From Macrothele yani (lineage: Eukaryota > Arthropoda > Arachnida > Araneae > Macrothelidae): a DNA stretch of 64,000 bases. The position numbers and the translations under genes were made by a program. Positions 10,010-19,281 of this stretch are shown in pieces. The stretch covers positions 51,655,336 to 51,719,335 of the forward strand of contig CM077006.1 in the NCBI GenBank assembly GCA_039090855.1, read 5' to 3'. The stretch's first letter is position 1. Each line of letters begins with the position of its first letter. The notes beneath the pieces are model-generated. The model made no database searches and was not told the DNA's origin. It saw nothing but the letters and a program-made list of their open reading frames with translations.

Positions 10010-10597
10010 TTTGTTCCACTCGTGCAGCTGTTTTATATGAATAAATGGCCCAACTAACCTGGAATTTCAATCAGTTCGTTTCCTTAACTCGTAATTATAC
10101 CAATTTTCGTCTTGATTGGATGATTGCTTCTGGTTACTTCGTTTTTATTTATTTATTTATTTTTTTTTTTTTTTGCAAAGAGCGTAATTCATATTTTCAG
10201 TTACTATGGTGACACGTCAGACTTCTGAAAAGTACACCAAATGCTTTGAGAAACGGAACAGTTTTACTCGAAGATTTATTGGAAACTTTAGCCAATTTCA
10301 TTAAGTTTGAAGGATGGACTTACTTACCGAAACTAGTTTTTAGTCATCGTCTTCTTTACATAGGTCACACACGAGTAAGATCATTTAACTGCTGTATTAG
10401 CGAGTCAAGAGATCGAAAATTATGTGTATAAGAAAACTTTTGATACTGAGAAATAAACGTTACACGAGAGAGCAGATGTTCTGTTTTGGGAATAGTAGTT
10501 AAACATTTTTGGATTATATGAAACTCTTATTACCACCCATTTGGTTACGCACAGTAATGTGGTTTCCATCACAATGAATGCCATTCTACAGTTCAAC
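10010..10597. other. Unassigned spacer with poly-T tract
   Basis: It has a (TTTA)n and poly-T tract at about 10140-10175. No credible coding region, inverted repeat or known element end was seen in the rest. Confidence 0.5.
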
Positions 10598-10609
10598 AGA
10601 ATCAAGTGC

Positions 10610-11302
10610 AAATTTTGAAGATGACAATCCGATTTTTGGCGTAAATGTGACAAGGATGGTAAGTCAGATAATATTTGAAAACTTGAAAATTTTCATCGTC
10701 CTGGAGCGGGACTCGAACCCGCGTCTCCCAGAAAACGCCTAGGTATGCTAACCACTACACCACCCAGAACGACCAAGTTTCAAGTTTCCGATCGGTGGTT
10801 AGCATACCTAGGCGTTTTCTGGGAGACGCGGGTTCGAGTCCCGCTCCAGGACGATGAAAATTTTCAAGTTTTCAAATATTATCTGACTTACCATCCTTGT
10901 CACATTTACGCCAAAAATCGGATTGTCATCTTCAAAATTTGTATTATATGGCGTAATCCCGTATTTCTTTCATGATTTATCTGCTTCTCCGGGCAATCAC
11001 GGGATAGGATTATTAACCTCCAGATTCGCTAAACATGAATGCCGGTTGCTTTGACTAGCAAATCCTGTGATGGTTAAATTCAAATTGATCGGAAACTTGA
11101 AACTTGGTCGTTCTGGGTGGTGTAGTGGTTAGCATACCTAGGCGTTTTCTGGGAGACGCGGGTTCGAGTCCCGCTCCAGGACGATGAAAATTTTCAAGTT
11201 TTCAAATATTATCTGACTTACCATCCTTGTCACATTTACGCCAAAAATCGGATTGTCATCTTCAAAATTTGTATTATATGGCGTAATCCCGTATTTCTTT
11301 CA
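10610..11302. mobile_element. Compound tRNA-like SINE array (inverted pair plus direct copy)
   Basis: Three copies of one tRNA-like unit are present: one minus (about 10610-10790), one plus with a truncated head (about 10791-10971) and one plus complete (about 11085-11302). Each has box-A-like GGTGTAGTGGTTAGC, box-B GGTTCGAGTCC and the same roughly 130-bp tail ending TATTTCTTTCA. The whole 693-bp block is bracketed by the exact 12-bp repeat AGAATCAAGTGC (10598-10609 and 11303-11314), as if inserted as one unit. A unique 110-bp segment (10972-11084) separates the last two copies. Confidence 0.75.
11112..11183 (+). other. tRNA-like head of the compound SINE
   Basis: The sequence folds as a cloverleaf. 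A 7-bp acceptor stem TTCTGGG pairs with TCCAGGA (with wobbles), the D-arm is GTGT/ATAC, and the T-arm is GCGGG TTCGAGT CCCGC. The anticodon arm is poor: the loop lacks the invariant T33 and gives no standard anticodon, and there is no separate clean copy. It resembles a Gly/Glu-type tRNA ancestor. Two other copies share the same body, so it is read as a SINE promoter rather than a working tRNA gene. Confidence 0.55.
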
Positions 11303-11314
11303 AGAATCAAGTGC

Positions 11315-11908
11315 GCATACACTTTGTGGTATTGAAATTACGGCATCCAGAAAGAGTGATAGGAAAACGGATGAGTTACACCGAGATATACAAATGATCG
11401 AAATAAGCGACCAATGGCGCAGAAACTTCGACTGATGCAATGTATGCATAGAGAGCATGAAGTTCAAATCGATCGGAGACAGGGACCTGCTTCAGAGTAA
11501 AAGGAGATAATTGAGAATTCCAAGACGTCACGCTGGACACCGATGCCAGCGACTTTAAAGGAAGGCTGATTTTGAACTTCCAAAAGAACGAATGGTGTTT
11601 CGTCGTGTAGCAGATCCTGTGACGGTGTTGCAAAAGTAGATAGGGGGAAGGTCAAAGTAGGAACGAATTGGTTTTGGAGCACGATAGATGACTACAGAGA
11701 GGAAGAACCATCGTCTCCGTCGACAGGTTCATAGATAACTGAGACTTCCACTGGCTGTTTCCCTTCGAACCATCGCACGCTGACTGGCGGATGGGGCCGT
11801 CCGTGTAAGCCGGCCATCACGTCGATTATCTTGAACAATGCTCATCGTCAACAGCGTGTGGTATGGTTCAGCATATAGGTCACCTGAAAACAGAGTGGCA
11901 TTAATATA
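11315..11908. other. Unassigned stretch with short minus-strand reading frames
   Basis: Minus-strand frames such as 11682-11464 (with RDVLEFSIISFYSEAGP) and a 41-codon frame near 11815-11693 (with VRWFEGKQPVEVSVIYEP) look protein-like but match no family I recognise. They could be fragments of an old element. No transposon ends were found around them. Confidence 0.3.
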
Positions 11909-12383
11909 CAGTAGTGGCCAAAATTGTGGAAACCTTTTGGAAAAAGTGTATTTTTGAGGTTTGATGGCTCACAACACCATTTGTTTTGGAGTAATACCAT
12001 AAAATTATATATTAATGAAAAGATAATATCATCAAAAGTGTAATGCAATAAAGCTGGTTCAATCATCTGCATTCTGTGGAACGTTATAGCCAAATAACAA
12101 GAAAAAGGAAGCACAACTTGCTTAGGTTGATATGAAGTAGCTTTCCTTTATTTAAATGTAGCCAATGAGCGTGAGTGTTTAGAGAGCCAATCAGGTGTCA
12201 TCTTGTTTTGGAAATGAGCCAATCAGGTCACAGTAGAATTCAACTATTGGTCTCATGTATTGGAACTGAGAGGAGGACATTTGTCAGTGTGTTATGTAAT
12301 TGCTATCAAGTTGGTTGGTTTTTTTTTTTTGTGTGTGTGTTCTTTCATTTAGTGAGCTTGTAAAACGTAATAAAATTAAAGAA

Positions 12384-13352
12384 ATGGCGCAAAGAATTGA
12401 CTGGTTACCCAGAAAGCGATGTAAAATAGTACTATTAAGTGAACAAGGCTTCGGTTATGAAGAAATTATAAGAAAAATTGGTGGAAACTTAACCAAAGGT
12501 GGCATTTCTAAATTTTTGAAGAGGTATAAGGATACTTAGTTACTACAAAACAAGACTGGTAAAGGTGCACAACAGCAAGTGATGATAGAAGAGCCGCCCC
12601 GGTGGCGCAGTGATCTAAGCGATGGCCTCTGATCATTCGTCCGAACGGGGTCCGGGTTCAAATCCCGGTGAGGCATGGATGTTGTGTTTGTCTTACGGCA
12701 CTGGTTCTCTCCCTTCCCTGGAACCAGTGACCCTAAATTAGGGACGGGCGACTGCTTATAGCCCATTGAGTTGCTCACGGTGGTCGTTAAACCTCCGATA
12801 AAAAAAATGATCGAAGAATTAAGAGGCTGTGCCTAGGTGACATAAGAAAATCATCTGGGTGAATGAAAGATGAAATGGCGCAATGCAATGTGAAGTTGAG
12901 TGTAAGGATTGTTCGGCGCAGACTGCGGGAATTTGGTCTAAAAGCAAGAATTTCACGAAAAAAGCCATTTTTATCTCTCAAACAAAGGTTGAAAAGATTA
13001 AACTGGGTTAAATACCATGTTAACTGGACAGTGCTATTTGGAGTGATGAGACCAAAATCTCCCTATTTAGTAGTGATGGCATAAAATACGTAAGGAGAAG
13101 AATTGGACAAGATTTGCATCCTGATTGCATTACATGTATCGTGAAACACCCAGTTAATGTTATGATTTGGGGTTGTATGACATCAAAAGGTGTGGGCAGA
13201 ATTTGCGTGATTAATGGGAATATAAATGGCCAAAAATACATTAATGAAATACTTGAGCCCAAACTGAAGCCTTCACCACGTGATCTTTTCCAAGATAATG
13301 AAGCATTTATATTTCAACAGGATTCAGCTCCATGTCATGTTGCTGCTGTGTG
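12384..13352 (+). pseudogene. Tc1-like transposase (long-TIR family), copy 1
   Basis: Start MAQRIDWLPRKRCKIVLLSE, with a helix-turn-helix containing GFGYEEIIRKIGGNLTKGGI. The SINE then interrupts. After it comes LSVRIVRRRLREFGLKARIS, the second DNA-binding helix. Catalytic-domain pieces (HPDCITCIVKHPVNVMIWGC, then FQQDSAPCHVAAV in the nucleotide sequence) lie in shifted frames. The segment with the third catalytic acid is missing because the element is truncated. The ATG at 12384 corresponds to the ATG at 33406 of the second copy. Confidence 0.82.
12593..12806 (+). mobile_element. tRNA-derived SINE, family 1 (in Tc1 element)
   Basis: The head has box A GGTGGCGCAGTG and box B GGTTCAAATCC. The shared body includes ATGGATGTTGTGTTTGTC and GACGGGCGACTGCTTATAG, and it ends in an A-rich tail. 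It lies between imperfect 11-bp repeats ATGATAGAAGA and ATGATCGAAGA. Related copies are at 13912, 14116, 29005, 51453, 59087 and 60222. RNA polymerase III would transcribe such an element, which depends on a LINE for mobility. Confidence 0.9.
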
Positions 13353-13404
13353 AAAAAAGTGGTAAAAATCCGAGCAGGTGTATCGACGATTTGATAGACG
13401 GTGC

Positions 13405-13784
13405 TGTCATTCCGTGTGAAGATAGAAGAAAGTCGTGCAGAAGTGAACTCAAGATAGAACATCAATTGTAAACAACGCCGGTGTTTTATTACGGATGTAT
13501 CTAGTGTGTGTGGTCAATACTGGTCATGTGAGTGTGTAAAATATATGTTAGATGTTCTTATTGGGCGTTGAGTGAATCACTGTATCGACTTCGGAATTAC
13601 TCGAAGGATTAAGTTGCTGTGTGAAGGATATCCAACGGCGGCATCGAAGATGCTGTTGTCAGCTGGTTTCAGCGTACTCGGCCCCTGGGATATACGATTC
13701 GACGTTCATCATTGGATGGCAGGTAAGAAGTCTTTTTTCTTCAACCCTGTGCTGTCCTGATTTTGAATGAACAACAGCATAACA
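13405..13784 (-). repeat. LTR-like direct repeat, copy 1
   Basis: A 380-bp sequence repeated in the same orientation at 15492-15859 with only scattered differences. Read on the minus strand it begins TGTTATG and ends GAATGACA, the TG...CA form of LTR termini. A Ty3/gypsy-like RNase H fragment lies between the two copies in the same orientation. No matching target duplication was found outside the pair, so an LTR identity is likely but not proven. Confidence 0.55.
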
Positions 13785-13911
13785 AATGTCATCCAAGGGA
13801 TTTTGAGTTGAGGCATTTTGAACATATAGGAACAGAATTACGTAACCGAGAGGATTCCGTTTGTTGACATTCTGACATATATATATATATATATTTATTT
13901 ATTTTTATTAT

Positions 13912-14115
13912 TGGAGGTTTAACGACCACCGTGAGCAGCTCAATGGGCTATAAGCAGTCGCCCGTCCCTAATTTAAGGTCACTGGTTCCAGGGAAGGGAG
14001 AGAGCCAGTGCCGTAAGACAAACACAACATCCATGCCTCACCGGGATTTGAACCCGGACCGCTTTCGGACGAATGATCAGAGGCCATCGCTTAGACCACT
14101 GCGCCACCGGGGCGG
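13912..14115 (-). mobile_element. tRNA-derived SINE, family 1, minus copy
   Basis: Full-length minus-strand copy, with tail at the left and tRNA-like head ending at GCCACCGGGGCGG. It abuts a second, headless copy in the opposite direction (14116-14250), forming a head-to-head inverted pair. The ORF across it (13931-14188) is not a gene. Confidence 0.9.
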
Positions 14116-14255
14116 CGAGGCATGGATGTTGTGTTTGCCTTACAGCACTGGCTCTCTCCCTTCCCTGGAACGAGTGACCCTAAATTAGGGACGGGCGACT
14201 GCTTATAGCCCATTGAGTTGCTCACGGTGGTCGTTAAACCTCCAATCAAAAAAAT
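14116..14255 (+). mobile_element. tRNA-derived SINE, family 1, headless plus copy
   Basis: Starts at GAGGCATGGATG, just after box B, so it lacks the internal promoter. The rest of the body and A-tail are present. The junction with the copy at 13912-14115 is exact. Confidence 0.88.
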
Positions 14256-14394
14256 ATTAGAGATAGATTGAAGCAGAATGCGGCGAATGAACTTATAAGT
14301 TTATATGTGTTTGAGTTTCGGGACTTCATTCCGAAGCTCAAAGGTTAATGGATGTCAGAAGAAGAACTCCCAAAGAAGAAAAAAATCCCAGCAG

Positions 14395-14523
14395 CTGCGG
14401 CGACGATTTGATAGACAGCGACTGAATCCGTTCATTAAATTCTTGAAGTTTAAGTGTCCACTTCAGAAGTCTACGAGAAAGATTCTCAGCAGTATTTAAG
14501 TATTGTAATGCCGAATTATCCAT
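14395..14523 (-). pseudogene. Ty3/gypsy-like RNase H fragment
   Basis: Minus-strand reading gives DNSALQYLNTAENLSRRLLK then WTLKLQEFNERIQ. This is the characteristic end of the RNase H domain of Ty3/gypsy pol, with the TDHxAL and LSRRLxRWxLxLQEF pattern. RNase H removes the RNA template during reverse transcription. Only about 45 codons remain. It lies between the two LTR-like repeats (13405-13784 and 15492-15859) in matching orientation. Confidence 0.7.
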
Positions 14524-14530
14524 GATGCAT

Positions 14531-14730
14531 GCCGCGGATGGCTTAGTGTTTCAGACTATCGATGCTGGGTCCCCAGGTTCAAGCCTGGGCTGATCTTTCA
14601 GAGATGGTGTGATTTACTAACAATCGCTGAATATCCGCCGTGCATCGGACGAGCACGTAAAGTGACGGCCCCCAGGCTGGACCCACTGGTTGAATAGGTA
14701 TCCTTTCCTATGTCCTCCCTGAAATTCTCT
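14531..14730 (+). mobile_element. Second tRNA-derived SINE type
   Basis: The head GCCGCGGATGGCTTAGTG and box-B-like GGTTCAAGCC resemble a tRNA, but the sequence differs from SINE family 1. A 100-bp body follows with GCATCGGACGAGCACGTAAA. Only one copy was seen in the window, so the boundaries are approximate. Confidence 0.45.
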
Positions 14731-14939
14731 CACCCATCTATGTGCAATATCGTACTTGTACGGTGGCGCCATCTACTGTACTCTAATCTCACTACAAACT
14801 GTTCTGTCAAAAATCGCTAGACTTGCTCTCATTCCTTCCGTTTCTGTGTCCTGCCCAAAAGGCGATCTGTAGGTGGCTGGGACCTAACCTCTACTACCTG
14901 TGGACGGAAGTCCTACATGAAAATGACAAATTCTCCTCC

Positions 14940-15090
14940 GGCGTTATAATAAAAATGATCCATGATGCGACGGGTAGTGTTGGCGATCTTCCCCGAGTGG
15001 GCCGACCACCGGTTACACAAGAGACAGCTGCAGCTGTTCAGGAGGCATTTCTGCGAAGCCCCAGGAAATCCATTCGTCGTGCATGGCTTT
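14940..15090 (+). pseudogene. Transposase DNA-binding fragment (mariner/Tc1 superfamily)
   Basis: Plus-strand frame reads TGSVGDLPRVGRPPVTQETA followed by VQEAFLRSPRKSIRRA. This is the GRP hinge and second helix seen between the two helix-turn-helix motifs of mariner-type transposases. No catalytic domain follows, so it is an orphan fragment. Confidence 0.6.
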
Positions 15091-15092
15091 GA

Positions 15093-15491
15093 ATTTACAG
15101 TTGGATAGGCTAAATATAGAGTTCATTAAAATTTATGCCACTATTGATAGTCTCATTTTACGACTTCGTGATAAACTTTTACAAAATTTTGAAAACCTAC
15201 TTGCTTTACCATTCTGAAAAGATTTTAGAGCTTTAATCACCTCTTCTCTTGAGATCCCACCAGTACTCCCATGTCTCACTATGACATCATCTGCTTCTGC
15301 CCCAGAATTGTCTTTGCGTTTTCTCTTTTTTTTAAATAGTTATTAAAAGGAAATTTTGTGTGTCGAAGTTGGTGAAAGAAATGTGTTTTCTGAACTGAAG
15401 CAGTCTTGTTCACTTTATAAACTACACAAAGTGGTGCAGTATCGTTTTCCTACTGCCATTAGTTTCGGAGATAATTGAGACGTTATGTTTT
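15093..15491. other. Unassigned; possible LINE RT fragment on minus strand
   Basis: Minus-strand reading of about 15275-15210 gives SREEVIKALKSF, like the start of a LINE reverse-transcriptase domain. The rest is frame-broken and the match is weak. No other feature was seen. Confidence 0.25.
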
Positions 15492-15859
15492 TGTCATTCA
15501 GTGTGAAGATAAAAGAAAGTCGTGCGAACTAAACTCAAGATGGAACATCAATTGTGAACAACGCCGGTGTTTTATTACAGATATATCGAGTGTGTGTGGT
15601 CATGTGAGTATGTAAAATATATGTTAGATGTTCTTATTGTGCGTTGAGTGAATCACTGTGTCGACTTCGGAATTACTCAAAGGATTAAGTTGCTGTGTGA
15701 AGGATATCCAGCGGCGGCATCGAAGGTGCTGTTGTCAGCTAGTTCCAGCGTCCTCGACCCCGGGATATACGAATCCACGTTCATAATTGGATGGCAGGTA
15801 AGAAGTATTTTTTCTTGAACCCTGTGCGGGCCTGATTTTGAATGAACGACGACATAACA
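15492..15859 (-). repeat. LTR-like direct repeat, copy 2
   Basis: Second copy of the repeat at 13405-13784, in the same orientation, with the same TG...CA ends when read on the minus strand. Differences are mostly substitutions and short indels, so the pair has been diverging for some time. If these are LTRs, the internal part (13785-15491) is deleted and reshuffled. Confidence 0.55.
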
Positions 15860-16344
15860 AAATATTTTCATTAGTATCGGCAAATTGTTTTGTGTGTTCT
15901 CCTTGTCTCTCGTTACTCTAAGTGTCCCATCTTTATTCCTGTTGGTTGAGGGTGCTGTAGTTTCAGTGTCACAGAGAGTAAAACCTTAATTCATATTCTT
16001 CGTTCATAGGAGGAAAAACAGAAACAAATCTTCAACCCTTTTTTTGCTACATTTTGCGAAAGCAAAGACATTCTTTAAGTACTGTCATCCGGTAGTCGAG
16101 TACTTAAAGATGTGGGTTCTGATGAGACAGGCATCGAATCGTTGCGACTCTTCCTCTCCTACCAAGCAAGGGGCAAAATCCCAGCTGAGAATACGCTGGA
16201 CAAGCTTTCCAGTTAGTTAGCTTCATTCACCACAGAGCTGTTGTAGCAGGACTTACATCAAGATCAATCAAAATTCGGACTAATTCTTTTTTTCTGCCGA
16301 AATCTGTGCTTGGTGGAATAATGCAAAGATTTGCTTTAAATATA
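15860..16344. other. Unassigned spacer
   Basis: No coding region or element ends recognised. A tRNA-like look around 16090-16160 was too weak to call. Confidence 0.4.
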
Positions 16345-17288
16345 GGTAAGCCATTTCAAAAGTTTTGCACACTGCGCAAGCGCTTCCCGGAGAACGATGC
16401 AATCATTCCAATCGTTGCGCCAGTTGTGAGTCAGACTTCAGTATACAAAGTTGTGTCTACGTTAGCTGGCTAATTTTTTCCTGTTCCGAAAAATTCTGCC
16501 CAGAAATGGAGAAACAAAGTGAGCCAGGTCAGATCACTCTTACCGACCAGCGATCCTACATTAAAATCGAAATTCCGAGAGAAAACATTCCATACTAAAA
16601 TTCATAAAGCTTTGTGTGAAGTTTTTGGACAGAGTTGTTGCTATAGACGAAAACTGGGTACGAGATTTTGAACGAGAACTGAAATCTTAGTCCGCTCAGT
16701 GGAAACATCCAGCATCACCTCGCCAGAAAAAATTCCGCTGCCAACAATCGAAGGTTAAGTTGATGATGATTATGGCATATGACAAGATTGGAGTGATAGC
16801 AACAGAGTGCCCTAGAGGACCACTGAAACAGCGGAATACTTCAGAAGGTCTCTGCAAAATGTTTTACGACCAAAGATACGCCAAAGAATGCCCAACATGC
16901 TTGAAGCTGGTGTCATAATTTTGCACGACAACGCGAGACCATATGTTGCATGTACAAAAAGAGACATTCTGGAAAAAGTATGGATAGGAATTGCTTCCGC
17001 ACGCGCCATACAGTACTGACATGAGTCCAACAGACTATGACTAGTCCTAAAACTGAAAAAGGCACTCCGCGGGAATCGATTGAGGGTGTTTTTAATGAAG
17101 TGATCAGAGTAATCCGACGCCTCAACTATGGAGGTGTACTGACTGGAACACAAGACTTGCCCAAACGTTGGGCAGCTGTCATAAAGAAACATGGAGATTA
17201 CTTCGAAGACCTGTAAAGGTATGTTGCGAAATAAATTCGTTTTTTAAGAGATAGCACACAGTGTGCAAAACTTTTGAAATGATCCTCA
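16345..17288 (+). mobile_element. mariner element I (internally deleted)
   Basis: The inverted ends share ATTTCAAAAGTTTTGCACAC (left at 16352, right complement at about 17253-17277). Coding sequence is a broken mariner transposase: DENWVRDFEREL, then LEAGVIILHDNARPYVAC, then TDYD and LKLKKALRGNR in shifted frames, ending near KHGDYFEDL at about 17214. The N-terminal DNA-binding half is missing. The right end is followed directly by TA and then mariner II. Confidence 0.82.
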
Positions 17289-17290
17289 TA

Positions 17291-18318
17291 CGAGGTCTGA
17301 TCAAAAAGTTTCGAGACTAGGCCTATATACAAAAAAGTACTTACGTTACTTAAGTCCGGCTATGATCTCCCTCGAAGTAGTCTCCGTAGGCAGTGATACA
17401 CCGCTGCTAACATTTTTGTCACTGTTGGAATGCTCAATGGAAGTCCTGTTCGCGAATCGTGTCAAGCACCGTCTGCGATTCGCGCTGGATCTCGTCCACG
17501 GTTTTAAAATGGTGACCCTTGAGCTTGAGCTTCATCTTCGGGAACAGAAAGAAGTCGCAGGGGGCCGAATCCGGCGAGTAAGGTGGGCGTGGAAGGGTAG
17601 TCATGCTGTTGCGGCTGCAAAACTGGCGTGTTGTTAATGCTCAGTGAGCTGCTGCATTGTCGTGATAAAGCAGGAAATCGTCCCTGAACCACATTTCAGG
17701 TCGTTTGCTGCAAATGTCCTCCCTAAGACGCCAGTAAAAATGGCTCTGACGGTCTGGCCCTGGGGGACGAATTCACGGTGCACAGCCCCACGAATGTCGA
17801 AGAACACGATGAGCATGCTTCTGGTTGCGCTTCGGACCTGTCGGGCCTTCTTCGGTCGTGAAGATGCCGGGCTCTACCACTGCGACGACTATTGTTTGGT
17901 CTCCGGATCGTAACCGTAGACCCAAGTCTCGTCCCCAGTGATGACCCGCGACAGGAACGTTGGTTCATTCACCACCTGCTGACGAAGATCTTGACAGAGT
18001 TCGACACGGAGCGTCTTCTGTTCGGGGTTTAGAATCTTTGGCACAAACTTTGCAGCAATGCGGTGCATGTTCAAAACCGACGTCAGAATTTCTTGCACTG
18101 TTTCGTATGACACATTGACGATGGTAGCAATGTCTTGAATGGTTCTCCGACGATCCTCATGCACCAGTTTCCTAAGAGCTCCCGATATTCACAGAACGAC
18201 TCCACTCGGCACAATGACTCATGAGTATCACTGCCCTCGACCGCTGCTCGCACATCAGTTTACTGCCATCTGTTAGCGCGCTACGTACCTAGTCTCGGAA
18301 CTTTTTGATCGCACTGCG
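17291..18318 (-). mobile_element. mariner element II, abutting mariner I
   Basis: Ends share GATCAAAAAGTT and GAGACTAGG in inverted order, flanked by TA at 17289-17290 and 18319-18320. The 1028-bp length is short for mariner; the first helix-turn-helix is largely deleted. Because only one TA separates it from mariner I, the target was probably the TA flanking that element. Confidence 0.88.
17634..18180 (-). pseudogene. mariner transposase remnant (element II)
   Basis: Minus-strand frame contains HEDRRRTIQDIATIVNVSYE with TVQEILTSVL, the second DNA-binding helix region. It is followed by KFVPKILNPEQKTLR and the first catalytic region VITGDETWVYGYDPETKQ. Next come LIVFFDIRGAVHREFVPQGQ and TMQQLTEH in another frame. 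The DNAxxHxA segment carrying the second Asp is degraded. A defective member of the mariner D,D34D class. Confidence 0.8.
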
Positions 18319-19073
18319 TATAAATGTACGCACTTGCTTTGCTTGTTGTCATTTGAGAATAAAATTACACTCTTTTGTTGTGAGAAATCAGTGCAATGTC
18401 CAGGGTGATAAAACCACAGCAAAGTGTCGTTTTATTGTTACTACTCTTTTTATTTCTTTCCACTAATACAGGCTCTACCGATTTGAAAGAAATGAAAGAA
18501 AAATGTTATGTCACACTATGTTTATCCCTGCAAAAATATAACCTTAGGTGAATAATATTACGTTCAACTGATTAAGAAAACCAGTAAAAAATTTAAGCCC
18601 CAACGTCCAAAGCATTTCATATTTTTTTTTATCAGCGCTTAGAGCACAAAACGTAGCTGTTGGAAGATTACTCTGCTTACATGTTCATTTTCTGATATTT
18701 TTCAGTTCGAAAATTTTTATTTCATGTTTTACATCTTTCATATTGGCAAATTTTTGTCGATAATACAAAACTCACAATGTTCTTGTTTCTGTGAAATCAT
18801 AATCTAGGTACAGTATATTCAGACCTGATTTATAATGTAAAGTCGAAATTTTCTTAAGCTTGAGAACATTTTTTGCCTTGCGAATTTCTTTCATCAAATA
18901 TCTCTGTTTTTGCGTTTGTTTCGATCAACGCCTCAGATGCCATATAAATGTTCTTTTGTTGTCTCTTGATTTTACTGCGGGGTTACGTTGGGTCAAAGTT
19001 GAGGGCTCACAGCACTAGTTGTGTTCACGAAATGGTTGGAGTGGTGAGGTGCAGCGTTCGCCTCGATCAGCGA
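18319..19073. other. Likely 3' region of the host gene
   Basis: AT-rich sequence just beyond the last recognisable coding repeats of the minus-strand host gene. It contains minus-strand AATAAA-type hexamers, for example at about 18716-18721, which could serve in polyadenylation. No transposon ends were recognised between 18340 and 19070. Confidence 0.35.
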
Positions 19074-19281
19074 TTATTTTTTCCCAATTTCTTCAAAAAG
19101 CAACGAGGAACTCTCTTTTGGATCAAGGGTAACTTCCTTGCAAACAGATGAGGAAGATTCCTCTCGATCAGGAATAATTTCTTCGCAAACAGATGGGGAA
19201 CACTCGCCACGATCAGCAGTAATTTCTTTACTAGCCAATGAGGCACATTCGTCTGGACTAGCAATGATTTTTGTAAAAAAA
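19074..19281 (-). CDS. Frame-shifted continuation of the 15-residue repeats
   Basis: The exon C ORF stops at 19258 just after a run of seven T on the coding strand (A at 19275-19281). One T fewer would continue the frame as FFTKIIASPDECASLA, then SKEITADRGECSPSV, CEEIIPDREESSSSV and CKEVTLDPKESSSLL, to a stop at 19074. These are four more repeat units of the same type plus a partial one. Either the gene has a recent truncating frameshift or the assembly has a homopolymer error. Confidence 0.65.

Larger units (their letters stand above)
11909..13364 (+). mobile_element. Long-TIR Tc1-like element, copy 1 (3'-truncated)
   Basis: Starts after TA with CAGTAGTGGCCAAAATTGTG, the same terminus as the complete copy at 32134-33879. 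The terminal similarity extends about 150-200 bp inward, longer than usual for Tc1. The copy stops at about 13364 inside the transposase gene; the right end is missing. A SINE is inserted at 12593-12806. Confidence 0.88.

Noticed and set aside
11112..11183. Functional tRNA gene
   Set aside because: The anticodon loop lacks T33 and a standard anticodon, and three copies share a SINE-like 130-bp tail.
12536..12778. ORF with MPHRDLNPDP-type peptide
   Set aside because: Antisense of SINE family 1. The same peptide recurs at every SINE copy, for example 13931-14188, 28831-29223 and 60255-60494.
16090..16170. tRNA-like segment
   Set aside because: Only loose box-A and box-B resemblance and no foldable acceptor or T-arm.
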